A stretch of DNA of 64,000 nucleotides from Chloroflexota bacterium (GTDB lineage: Bacteria; Chloroflexota; Chloroflexia; Chloroflexales; Roseiflexaceae): contig JACAEQ010000078.1 in NCBI GenBank assembly GCA_013388755.1, positions 43,952 to 107,951 on the forward strand, read 5' to 3'. The notes under the pieces were generated by a model. That model searched no databases. It was given only the letters and a program-made list of their open reading frames with translations, and was not told the origin of the DNA. Positions 24,476 through 32,900 of the stretch are shown one piece after another. The translations under genes were made by a program, and so were the position numbers. Position 1 is the stretch's first letter, and each line of letters starts with the position of its first letter.

Positions 24476-25018
24476 ATGGGAGACGATCGGTTTTCCTCGC
24501 CGGTATTCGTTCCAGGCGCGCCCTTCGCCGGCGGGTTCGCATGGGCATGGCGCTATGGCGCAACCCAGTGGCGCCGTGCGTTTGGCCTGAATGTCAGCCG
24601 CCTCGATACGCTGCTGTATGTTGGCGGCGCGTTTCGCGCCGATCAGTGGCCGCGCCTCCATGCGCTCGGTATTCGCGCCGTCTTGAGCCTCCAGGCCGAG
24701 CGCGAGGATGCATTTTCCGGGCCACTGCCCGTTCGCGCCCTGCGCCTCCCGGTGCCCGATTTTCATTCGCCGACGATTGACCAGCTCCACGATGCGGTGG
24801 CGTTCCTGGATGCCGCGCATTCTGACGGGCTCGCGACCCTTGTGCATTGTCACGCCGGCGTCGGGCGCGCGCCGCTGACTGCCGCCGCCTACCTGGTCGC
24901 GTGTGGCGCAACGAGCCGGGGCGCGCTTGAGCGCGTGCGCTCTGCCCGCCCGATCATTGGCCTCAATCAGCGCCAGCTCAAACGCCTGGTTGAGTGGGAG
25001 CGCGCGATTCGCGGCTGA
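24476..25018 (+). CDS. dual-specificity/tyrosine phosphatase-like protein
   Basis: About 180 residues. The P-loop VHCHAGVGRAPL fits the HCxxGxxR motif, with Cys as nucleophile and Arg binding phosphate; the general-acid Asp is probably in PVPDFHSP. It resembles small bacterial and archaeal dual-specificity phosphatases. The start is uncertain: ATG 24476 is used, but ATG codons at 24455 and 24461 and a longer frame to 24422 exist, and two TATAAT boxes lie close by. Substrate unknown. Confidence 0.8.
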   Translation: MGDDRFSSPVFVPGAPFAGGFAWAWRYGATQWRRAFGLNVSRLDTLLYVGGAFRADQWPRLHALGIRAVLSLQAEREDAFSGPLPVRALRLPVPDFHSPTIDQLHDAVAFLDAAHSDGLATLVHCHAGVGRAPLTAAAYLVACGATSRGALERVRSARPIIGLNQRQLKRLVEWERAIRG

Positions 25019-25023
25019 TCTGA

Positions 25024-25029
25024 TATAAT
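25024..25029 (+). promoter_or_regulatory. TATAAT -10 box just before the membrane protein start
   Basis: The box ends 10 bp before the ATG at 25040, so a transcript from it would be almost leaderless. No good -35 is seen. Confidence 0.4.
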
Positions 25030-25039
25030 TGCCGCCTTG

Positions 25040-27145
25040 ATGAAGCCATTCGAGTTGCCTGAACGGATGAGCGTTGCTCGTCCTGACGCCAGGCTGGCGT
25101 TGCAGCTTGCGATGCCGGCCCTTCTGGCGCTGGGATGGATCGTAACACTGGTGGCTGGTGGTTCGGGCGATGTGCTGCGCTGGCTGGTGGCAGGCGCAGG
25201 CACGCTGGCGCTGGTTGCCGGTGCGGCGCTTGTCCTCTGGGTGCTGCCGGGGATGGCCGTGCTTGCCTGGCTCTGGCACGACCATCGCCTGACGATTACC
25301 GAGCATGTCGGGGTCGCCTGGGGGATCGGCGCGGCGCTGCCGCCGCTCCTGCTGAACCTGGTATACCTGGCCGGCCTCCCGTGGAATGGCTGGACGACGT
25401 TGAGTTACGTCTTCCTCGCGGCTGCCGCATGGCTTGCTGCGCTCTGGCGACGTGACCGCCGGGCGGCACCTGCAACGGCGGATCGCCTGCCGTTTGCCGT
25501 GCTCGCGCCTGCCTGGGCCACGGCACTCTCTGTTGCCCTGCTGGCGCTGGCGCTGGTCGCGCGGCTGTATACCACCCGCGACATGCTGGTCGGCGCAAAT
25601 GTTGATAACTATCACCACACATTGATTGTGCAGCTCCTGGTTGATCATGGGGGGCTGTTTCAATCGTGGGAACCATACGCGCCCCTGACGACGCTGACGT
25701 ATCATTATGGCTTTCACGCGAATGCGGCGTTCTTTCACTGGCTGACCGGAATCCCAGTGCCGCGCGCCGTTCTCGATGCCGGGCAGGTTATGAACGCTGC
25801 AACGGTCATTGCCGTCTGCGCGCTGACTACCCGGCTGACCGGAAACGTGGTCGCCGGGGTGTGGGCGGCGCTGATCGCTGGCTTCTTCAACACGATCCCG
25901 GCATTTCTGACATTCTGGGGGCGAAATCCGTTCGTCGCCAGCCATGTCATCCTTGTGGCCGTGCTGGTTGCCTGGATGGCGGCGATTGAAGCACCGCAAC
26001 GCTCCTGGCGGCTGCTGGCGCTTGCGGCGCTCCTGAGCGCCGGCCTGACTCTCAGCCATTACCAGACGACGCTGATCGCCGGGCTGATGCTGCTGGTCCA
26101 TCTGGCCATCCTGCGCCTGCGATCGGCGCCGTTGACCATCCTTGCAACTCTCGGGCGCGCGGCAATCATCGGCACCGGCGCGCTCATCCTGGCGTTTCCC
26201 TGGCTGCTGAACATCACCAGCGGGTACCTTGATCGGAACATGGCGCACGCGACGCGACCGGAAGCGGCAGCCGGCCAGATCCTGGCGGCTGCGGTGCCGG
26301 CGCTTGCACCACTCTACCTGAAAGGGCCGGTTATTGCCCTGGCGCTGGCAGGATTACTGCTCGCAGCACGGCGCCGCGACTGGCGCGCCGCACTGCCTGC
26401 GGCATGGGCGCTGGCTGCGCTGGCAGCGGCGATGCCGCATCTGCTCGGCCTGCCCGGTACTGGCGTCATCCAGGGCGATGTGGCCGCCATGATACTCTAT
26501 CTGACCGCTGCACCGCTGGCCGGGCTCACACTCGCCGAGATCCACCGCCTGCTGGAACGAATCGCGCCACGCCTGGCCGTTCCGCTGTCAGCCGCCATGA
26601 TCGTGATCATCAGCGCCTGGGGGGTCGGGTGGCAACGCGATCTGGTGCCGGCCTATATGCGGATGGTGACACCGCCCGATCTGCGGGCCATGGCATGGGT
26701 GCGCGAACACATCCCACCCGATGCGCGCTTTGTGGTCAATAGCCACCCGATCTATGGCGGTGACATGATCGCCGGCACGGACGCGGGCTGGTGGCTGCCG
26801 CTCTTTACCGGGCGCCAGACGAACGTCCCGCCCATGACCTATGGCAGTGAGATGTCCGCCGATCCACAGTATGCCGCCCGCATTCACGCGCTCACACGCG
26901 ACTTGCGCCAGCGCGAACTGGTAGATGGGCGCATGGTGCTGGTGGACCTGGCGCGCCCGGAAGCCATTGCGGCCTTACGCGCCGCTGGCATCGGGTATGT
27001 GTTCAGCGGAGCGCAGCCGCTGGCCGGCCCTGGCGCCATTCCCGCCCCCGATCGCATCGATACCGCAAAGCTGCGCGCAAGTCCTGACTTTCGCCTGCTC
27101 TACGCCGAAGGTGGTGTAGAAATCTTTGAGCTGGTGTCACGATGA
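25040..27145 (+). CDS. large multi-pass membrane protein, possible GT-C-type glycosyltransferase
   Basis: 701 residues with a dozen or more hydrophobic segments from about 20 to 540, then a soluble C-terminal part (FVVNSHPIYGGDMIAGTDAG...). The loop after an early membrane segment reads NVDNYHHTLIVQLLVDHGG and TYHYGFHANAAFFHWLTG, which resembles the acidic/His loop of GT-C or DUF6541-like membrane proteins. It overlaps the next glycosyltransferase by ATGA, and a third follows, so the three genes form one operon for a surface glycan or glycolipid. Exact activity unknown. Confidence 0.7.
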   Translation: MKPFELPERMSVARPDARLALQLAMPALLALGWIVTLVAGGSGDVLRWLVAGAGTLALVAGAALVLWVLPGMAVLAWLWHDHRLTITEHVGVAWGIGAALPPLLLNLVYLAGLPWNGWTTLSYVFLAAAAWLAALWRRDRRAAPATADRLPFAVLAPAWATALSVALLALALVARLYTTRDMLVGANVDNYHHTLIVQLLVDHGGLFQSWEPYAPLTTLTYHYGFHANAAFFHWLTGIPVPRAVLDAGQVMNAATVIAVCALTTRLTGNVVAGVWAALIAGFFNTIPAFLTFWGRNPFVASHVILVAVLVAWMAAIEAPQRSWRLLALAALLSAGLTLSHYQTTLIAGLMLLVHLAILRLRSAPLTILATLGRAAIIGTGALILAFPWLLNITSGYLDRNMAHATRPEAAAGQILAAAVPALAPLYLKGPVIALALAGLLLAARRRDWRAALPAAWALAALAAAMPHLLGLPGTGVIQGDVAAMILYLTAAPLAGLTLAEIHRLLERIAPRLAVPLSAAMIVIISAWGVGWQRDLVPAYMRMVTPPDLRAMAWVREHIPPDARFVVNSHPIYGGDMIAGTDAGWWLPLFTGRQTNVPPMTYGSEMSADPQYAARIHALTRDLRQRELVDGRMVLVDLARPEAIAALRAAGIGYVFSGAQPLAGPGAIPAPDRIDTAKLRASPDFRLLYAEGGVEIFELVSR

Positions 27146-28329
27146 AGATTACCCTGATCGGTCCAACCTACCCGTTCCGCGGCGGAGTCGCGCACTATAC
27201 GACGTTGTTGACCCGACACCTGCGCCAGCGCCACGAGGTGCGCCTGATTTCGTATCTCAAGCAGTACCCGAAATGGCTCTATCCCGGCAATACGGCGATG
27301 GACCCCAGCCCTGACGAGAGTGCGCTGCGGGTCGAGTGCGATCGGGTGTTGACGCCCATGAATCCGCTGACCTGGTGGCGCGCCTATCGCATGATCCGGC
27401 GCGAGAATCCCGATGTATTGCTCCTCCAGTGGTGGACGCCCTTCTGGTCACCGATGCTATTTATGTTGACTCGTCTGATCAGGCGGCGCACGAATATCCG
27501 CATTCTGTTCCTTTGCCACCATGTGATCGCGCCCGATGGCGGCATGTTCGACTGGTACCTGGCGCGGCGGATTCTCTGGCGCGGCCATGCATTCATCGTG
27601 ATGAGCGAGGAAGATTTCGCGCTGCTGCGGCGCGCGCTGCCGTGGGGGCGGATCAAGGGCGTCACCCACCCGCCCTACGATGTCTTCAGCCGGACACCGC
27701 TACCACGCGCCGAGGCGCGCGCGCGCCTCGGCCTTGCGCCGGATGAGCCGGTGTTGCTGTTCTTCGGGTTCGTCCGGCGCTACAAAGGGCTGCGCCACCT
27801 CATCCGGGCGTTGCCACAGGTACGCGAGCAGGTTCCGGTGCGGTTGCTGGTGGTTGGCGAGTTCTGGGAAGACGAGCGCCCCTATCGCGAACTCGTGCAG
27901 CAGCTTGGTCTTGCCGACGCGGTGCGCTTTCACAGCGAGTACGTGCCCAACGACGAAATGGCCGTCTACTTCTCGGCCTGTGATGCGGTGGTGCTACCCT
28001 ACCTGGAAGCGACGCAGAGTGGTGTGGCGCAACTGGCGATCGGCTTTGAGAAGCCGATGATCGCGACCTCGGTTGGCGGTATGCCGGAGACGATTCACGA
28101 TGGCGAGACGGGCCTGATTGTGCCGCCGGGCGACAGCGCCGCGCTGGCCACGGCCATCATGCGCTTCTTTCAGGAAGGGCTGGCCGAACCGTTCGCGCAG
28201 AATATCCGCATTGACCGTGAGCGCGACTCGTGGCTACCGCTGGTGCGCCTGATCGAGGAACTGGCGGAGCCATCCGTAATGCACGCCGAGCAACCGGCGC
28301 CGCAGACGGCATCACCGAGAGTGTTGTGA
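27142..28329 (+). CDS. glycosyltransferase, family 4 (GT-B fold)
   Basis: 395 residues. N-terminal acceptor domain with GPTYPFRGGVAHYT glycine loop; C-terminal donor domain with GFVRRYKGLRHLIRAL and the E-x7-E-type region FEKPMIATSVGGMPETIHDG. Cytoplasmic, retaining, nucleotide-sugar-dependent by family. Start overlaps the preceding stop (ATGA), showing translational coupling. Sugar specificity cannot be told. Confidence 0.88.
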   Translation: MKITLIGPTYPFRGGVAHYTTLLTRHLRQRHEVRLISYLKQYPKWLYPGNTAMDPSPDESALRVECDRVLTPMNPLTWWRAYRMIRRENPDVLLLQWWTPFWSPMLFMLTRLIRRRTNIRILFLCHHVIAPDGGMFDWYLARRILWRGHAFIVMSEEDFALLRRALPWGRIKGVTHPPYDVFSRTPLPRAEARARLGLAPDEPVLLFFGFVRRYKGLRHLIRALPQVREQVPVRLLVVGEFWEDERPYRELVQQLGLADAVRFHSEYVPNDEMAVYFSACDAVVLPYLEATQSGVAQLAIGFEKPMIATSVGGMPETIHDGETGLIVPPGDSAALATAIMRFFQEGLAEPFAQNIRIDRERDSWLPLVRLIEELAEPSVMHAEQPAPQTASPRVL

Positions 28330-28338
28330 AGCATCCGC

Positions 28339-29553
28339 ATGCGCGTCGTCTTTCTCTGTACCTCAAGCCTCGACTACCCATCACCGCGCGGGCGCTGGCT
28401 GCCGCTGGCGCGCGAACTGGTGCGCGCGGGGCATGAGCCGTACCTGGTGATGCTGCACCCGACGTTTGATCGTGCCGTGGTGCGATCCCTGACCATTGAT
28501 GGCGTGCATTGCGTCTATGCCGGTCAGATGCATGTCTATGGCCTGCCCGGCGCGCGCCGGCATTTCGGCGCGGCGGAGCTGGCAGCCGTGTCATTGCGAG
28601 GTGCGCTGGCGCTGGCGCTTGCCGCCGTTCGTTTGCGCCCCGATGCTGTTCACGTTGCCAAGCCACAGCCGATCAATGGCCTCGCCGGTCTCCTCGCGGC
28701 GCGCGCGGGCGCCACGCTGTATGTTGATTGCGATGACCATGAAGCTGGCGCCAACCGCTTCGGCGGCGCCTGGCAGCAACGAATCGTCGCGCTGTGGGAA
28801 GATCGCCTGCCACTGCTGGCACACGGGGTCAGTGTGAATACGCGCTTCCTCTACCAGCGTTACCGCGATCTGGGCGTTGCGCCACACCGGCTGCAGTATG
28901 TACCGAATGGCGTGGACCTGGAGCGCCAGCGACCTCCCTGCCGGGCGCGCGTCACAGCGTTACGCGCGGCACTTGGTCTTACAGGGCGTCCGGCAATTGT
29001 CTACCTGGGTGTGATGAGCGCCGTGGCCCACGGTGTGCGCCTGTTGCTTGACACGGTTGCCTTGCTGCGCCCACGCCTGCCTGAGGTGCGCCTGTTGCTG
29101 GTTGGCGATGGCGATGATCGCCCGGCGCTCATGGAGCACGCCGCAAGGCTCGGCCTTGCGGATGCCGTCGTCTGGGCCGGGCGCGTGCCCCCGGCTGCGA
29201 CGCCGGCCTACCTGGCATGCGGCGATTGTTCGGTTGACCCGGTGGAGGATACGCCGGCGGCAGCAGCGCGCTCGCCGCTCAAAATCGTCGAGAGTCTTGC
29301 TGCCGGTGTTCCAGTGGTGACGGGCGATGTCGGCGACCGACGTGAGGTGCTGGGTGAGATCGCTGGCATACTCGTTCGCCCCGGCGATGCTGGCGCGCTG
29401 GCCGAAGGGTTGGCCGGACTGTTGCGTGATTCGCAGCGGCGGAACGACCTGGCGCTTGGCGCACACGCACGCGCCGAGGCATACCGCTGGGATCGGCTGG
29501 CGGAGCGCTGGAAGGCGCTCTATACCGGTGTTACCCTGCATGCTGCGGGGTAA
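28339..29553 (+). CDS. glycosyltransferase, family 4 (GT-B fold)
   Basis: 404 residues. VVFLCTSSLDYPSPRGRW opens the N-terminal domain; the donor domain has RPAIVYLGVMSAVAHGVRLL, LLVGDGDDRP and SPLKIVESLAAGVPVVTGDVGDRRE. It starts 9 nt after the previous glycosyltransferase stop and should share its transcript. With the two upstream genes it suggests stepwise assembly of a surface saccharide; the product is unknown. Confidence 0.88.
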   Translation: MRVVFLCTSSLDYPSPRGRWLPLARELVRAGHEPYLVMLHPTFDRAVVRSLTIDGVHCVYAGQMHVYGLPGARRHFGAAELAAVSLRGALALALAAVRLRPDAVHVAKPQPINGLAGLLAARAGATLYVDCDDHEAGANRFGGAWQQRIVALWEDRLPLLAHGVSVNTRFLYQRYRDLGVAPHRLQYVPNGVDLERQRPPCRARVTALRAALGLTGRPAIVYLGVMSAVAHGVRLLLDTVALLRPRLPEVRLLLVGDGDDRPALMEHAARLGLADAVVWAGRVPPAATPAYLACGDCSVDPVEDTPAAAARSPLKIVESLAAGVPVVTGDVGDRREVLGEIAGILVRPGDAGALAEGLAGLLRDSQRRNDLALGAHARAEAYRWDRLAERWKALYTGVTLHAAG

Positions 29554-29693
29554 TCAGCTTCCAGGGAGCTTGCTTCTGGCTGGTACATGCAGAACATGGC
29601 GTCGCTCTGTAGCTGCAGGCAGCAACCGTGATCCGCAGACGCGCCGCCGTTCCTGCGCGCCGCATGCTCCACCAGGGCGCGAGGTTGTTGCAC

Positions 29694-29785
29694 GTTGCTA
29701 GAACCAATACCTTTCACATACGCCCGTCACTCCGGCAGGGCTTCCCACAGTTCGGGCGTGTTTTGAAAGGTATTGTTGCTAGAAC
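29694..29785. repeat. 92-bp palindromic mini-element between 11-bp direct repeats
   Basis: GTTGCTAGAAC occurs at 29694-29704 and again at 29775-29785. Between them are inverted ends CAATACCTTTCA (29705-29716) and TGAAAGGTATTG (29764-29775). The layout looks like a tiny non-autonomous element with a target-site duplication. The rest of the 365-bp gap (29554-29918) shows only a possible TATACT -10 at 29820 for the next gene. Confidence 0.5.
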
Positions 29786-29918
29786 GCTACGCATTGCGGC
29801 GATGCGCTGATCCGTGTGCTATACTGCTTACCGCCGTGCAAGGTTGTGCCGTGAAACGTATCGTGCTGTTGTCCATTGGCTCTGGGACCGCGCCACCACT
29901 CGCTGCAAAGGAGCGTGC

Positions 29919-32900
29919 GTGCGTATTCTGCGCCTGGCCAGCCTGATCTGGACCGGTGTGCTGCTGGTAGTGACCCTGGCATCCCTGCTGTTGCTCGGGG
30001 CTCGCTTCTTTGTTCTCCCGTTCCTCTCCGCCACTCCCACGGTTGTGGCGGTTTCTCCGTCTAGCGGCGCGCGTGATGTCACGCCGCTGACCAGCATCAC
30101 CATCGCGTTCAGCGAACCGATGAATCCACCGAGCGTTGTGCGCGGATTACGGATCGAACCGCCCGTCGAAGGGGTGTTTGCCTGGGACAATACGCACACG
30201 ACACTCTATTTCACGCCAACCACTGCGCTCCAGACCAGCACCCGCTATCGCCTGGAACTCGGTGAAGCCGCCCTCGGCCGCTTCTTTCGTCCCCTCCGGC
30301 CCGCATTGATCACCGAGTTCACAACGGCGCGGGCGCCGGCTGTCACCGCCGTCTGGCCGGCAGATGGCAGTGCAGGCGTTCCGATCGATACCAGTCTCAG
30401 TGTGCGCTTCAGCCGGCCGATTGTACCGCTCGATGCGCTTGCGCAGCCGACGACGCTGCCTGAGTTACGTTTTGATCCACCACTTGCCGGTGAGGCGATC
30501 TGGCTCGATCCGGCAACGCTCCTGTTCCGCCCGGCACAACCACTGCGCGCCGGTACACGCTACCGGGCAGCACTTGCACCCGAGCTTTCCGACCAGAATG
30601 GCGGGCGCCTTGGCCGTGAGTATGCCTGGACCTTCACCACGCTCGCGCCTGCCGTGCGCGAGGTTGGGCCCCCACCGAATGCGCGCCAGGTTCCGCCGCG
30701 TGCCCCGTTACGCATGCTCCTGTCACAGCCGGTGGACCTGCAGATGCTTCCGGCGGTGCTGTCAATTGATCCTGCGATGCCGGGAGCGCTGGATGCCGCG
30801 ATACTGGACGATGGAACACAGGTTGTGACCTATACGCCGGCAGTTGATTGGCAACCCGGCGTCGCCTACACCGTGGCACTCCGGGACTCGCTGCCGGATG
30901 GGACGCCTTTTCTGGCCGCGCCGTATCGCTGGAGCTTCGTCACGTCACCGCAACCGGCGCTGATTGGCCGGTTTCCAGGCGAAGGGCAACTGCTCCTCCC
31001 GAACCGCGATATCCGCCTGATCTTCAGCACGCCTATGGATGCAGGGAGATTACGCGATGCGCTGCGTATTGACCCGCCGGCTGGCGATCTGCACCTGACC
31101 ACCAGCGATGGCGAGGTACGCCTTGATGCACAATTGCAGGCAGCTACACTCTATACCATAACCATTCCGGCTTCACTTCCCGACCGTTTGGGCGTGCCGC
31201 TCGGTCGCGAGTACCTGTTGCGCTTCGTCACTGCGCCTGCCACGCCATCGCTGGCACTCCCCGAGGCGGCAGGTCGCATGCTGCGGATCGCGCCCGACCG
31301 GCCCACGGAGGTGTTGCTGCGCCGTACCAATCTATCGATCTTGCAATTCGAGCTGTATCGCCTGGATGAAGCGACCCTGCTGCGCTCACTCGGCTTCAGC
31401 GATAGCGACTGGGCAACGTTCGAGCCTGCACGCTATGGCCTGACCTTGCTGCGCGCCTGGTCGCAGCCACTGGCCGATCCGTTGAATACGGCGGTGGAAG
31501 AGCGCGTTGCGATCACGCTCGATGGTGACGCACCCCTGCCGCCGGACATCTACTTCGTGCGCGTGCGTTCTGCCGAGGGCGCTGGCGCCGATGCTGTCCT
31601 CTTTGTGTCGCGCGTGGCGCTCTCGTTGCACGTGGTAGACGAGCGCGCGCTGGTGTGGGCAACGGACAGTGTGAGCGCCGATCCTCTGCCTGATCTGCCG
31701 CTCGCGCTCTATCAGCAGGGCGTGCTGGCACGTACCGGGCGCACTGACGAACGCGGCATCTGGGAAATTGACCTGGCGGGCATCAACCAGCGTGGCCTGG
31801 TGGCCGTCAGTGGGGGTGATCAGCCCGCGCTGGCGCTGCCGGAACCTGGCATTACCCCTACCCGTATGCCACGCTACCGGGTACTGCTCGCGACCGATCG
31901 TACAACCTATGCGCCTGGTGATCGTATCCTGATTGGCGGGTTCGTGCGCCAGGACGGCGCGCAATCGCTGGCAGTACCGCCATCGGGGCTCAAGTTACGC
32001 CTGGAAATGCGTGATCCGTCAGGCACGCGTGTTGATGATCTGCTCACAATCGATGCATCAGGAATGATCAGTTCATCGCTGGCACTGGCGCCGGATGCGC
32101 CGCCGGGCATCTATCGCCTGACCGTGCCAGGCGATGGCGCACGCTCGACGGTCGTGTTCTCGGTGCGTGCCCCGCCATCATCGCTACAGTTGTCGCTCGA
32201 TGGCCAGATGCCCGATCGATCCACACTGGTTGTGCGCACACCGGAAGGTATTCCGGTCGCGGGCGCTGTGGTGTCGTGGACGGTTGATGTCGAACCGGCG
32301 CCGCTGCCGGTTGTGGACGATTTTGTGTTTGGCATGCGCCAGGATGCACCGGCTGCCGGCTGGTCGGGCACTGGTGTAACCGACGAGGCCGGGCGCGCGC
32401 CGATCAACTTCGATGTGGCGCAGAAGGCTGTGGCGGCGAGGTATCGCGTGCGCGCACACGTGGTCGAACCTGGCGGTCGTGCGGCGACATTCGATCAGAC
32501 GCTCACCATGGCCCCGGCGCCGGTCGTTGGAGTGCGCCTGCCGGTACAACTGGTCGCCGCCGGCGATGCCGCTGGTATCGAGGTGTTGACCATGGACGGC
32601 GATCGCCCGTCGCCGGCGCAGCGGGTGCGGGTCGAGGTGTTGCTGCCACGCCGCGCCACGCCCGATCATGATGGCTCGATGCCGCTTGATGAACGTCTGC
32701 TGGTTCGTGAGATCACCACTTCCGCCGATGGCCGGGCGCGCTTGAGTGTGACGCCAACCCGTGCCGGAGCCTACCGTGTCCGGGTCTCGCTGGCGGGCGC
32801 CAGCCCGCCGGTCGCGCCGGTGGAGACGATGCTCCGTGTCTTTCAGTCAGGGTTTACCGCCTGGGAGCAGCCGGTTCATGGTGCAACGCTGATTGCCGAT

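Noticed and set aside
24467..26248. 593-codon minus-strand frame
   Set aside because: It lies antisense to the phosphatase and membrane protein genes, which have clear motifs. High GC makes long shadow frames common.
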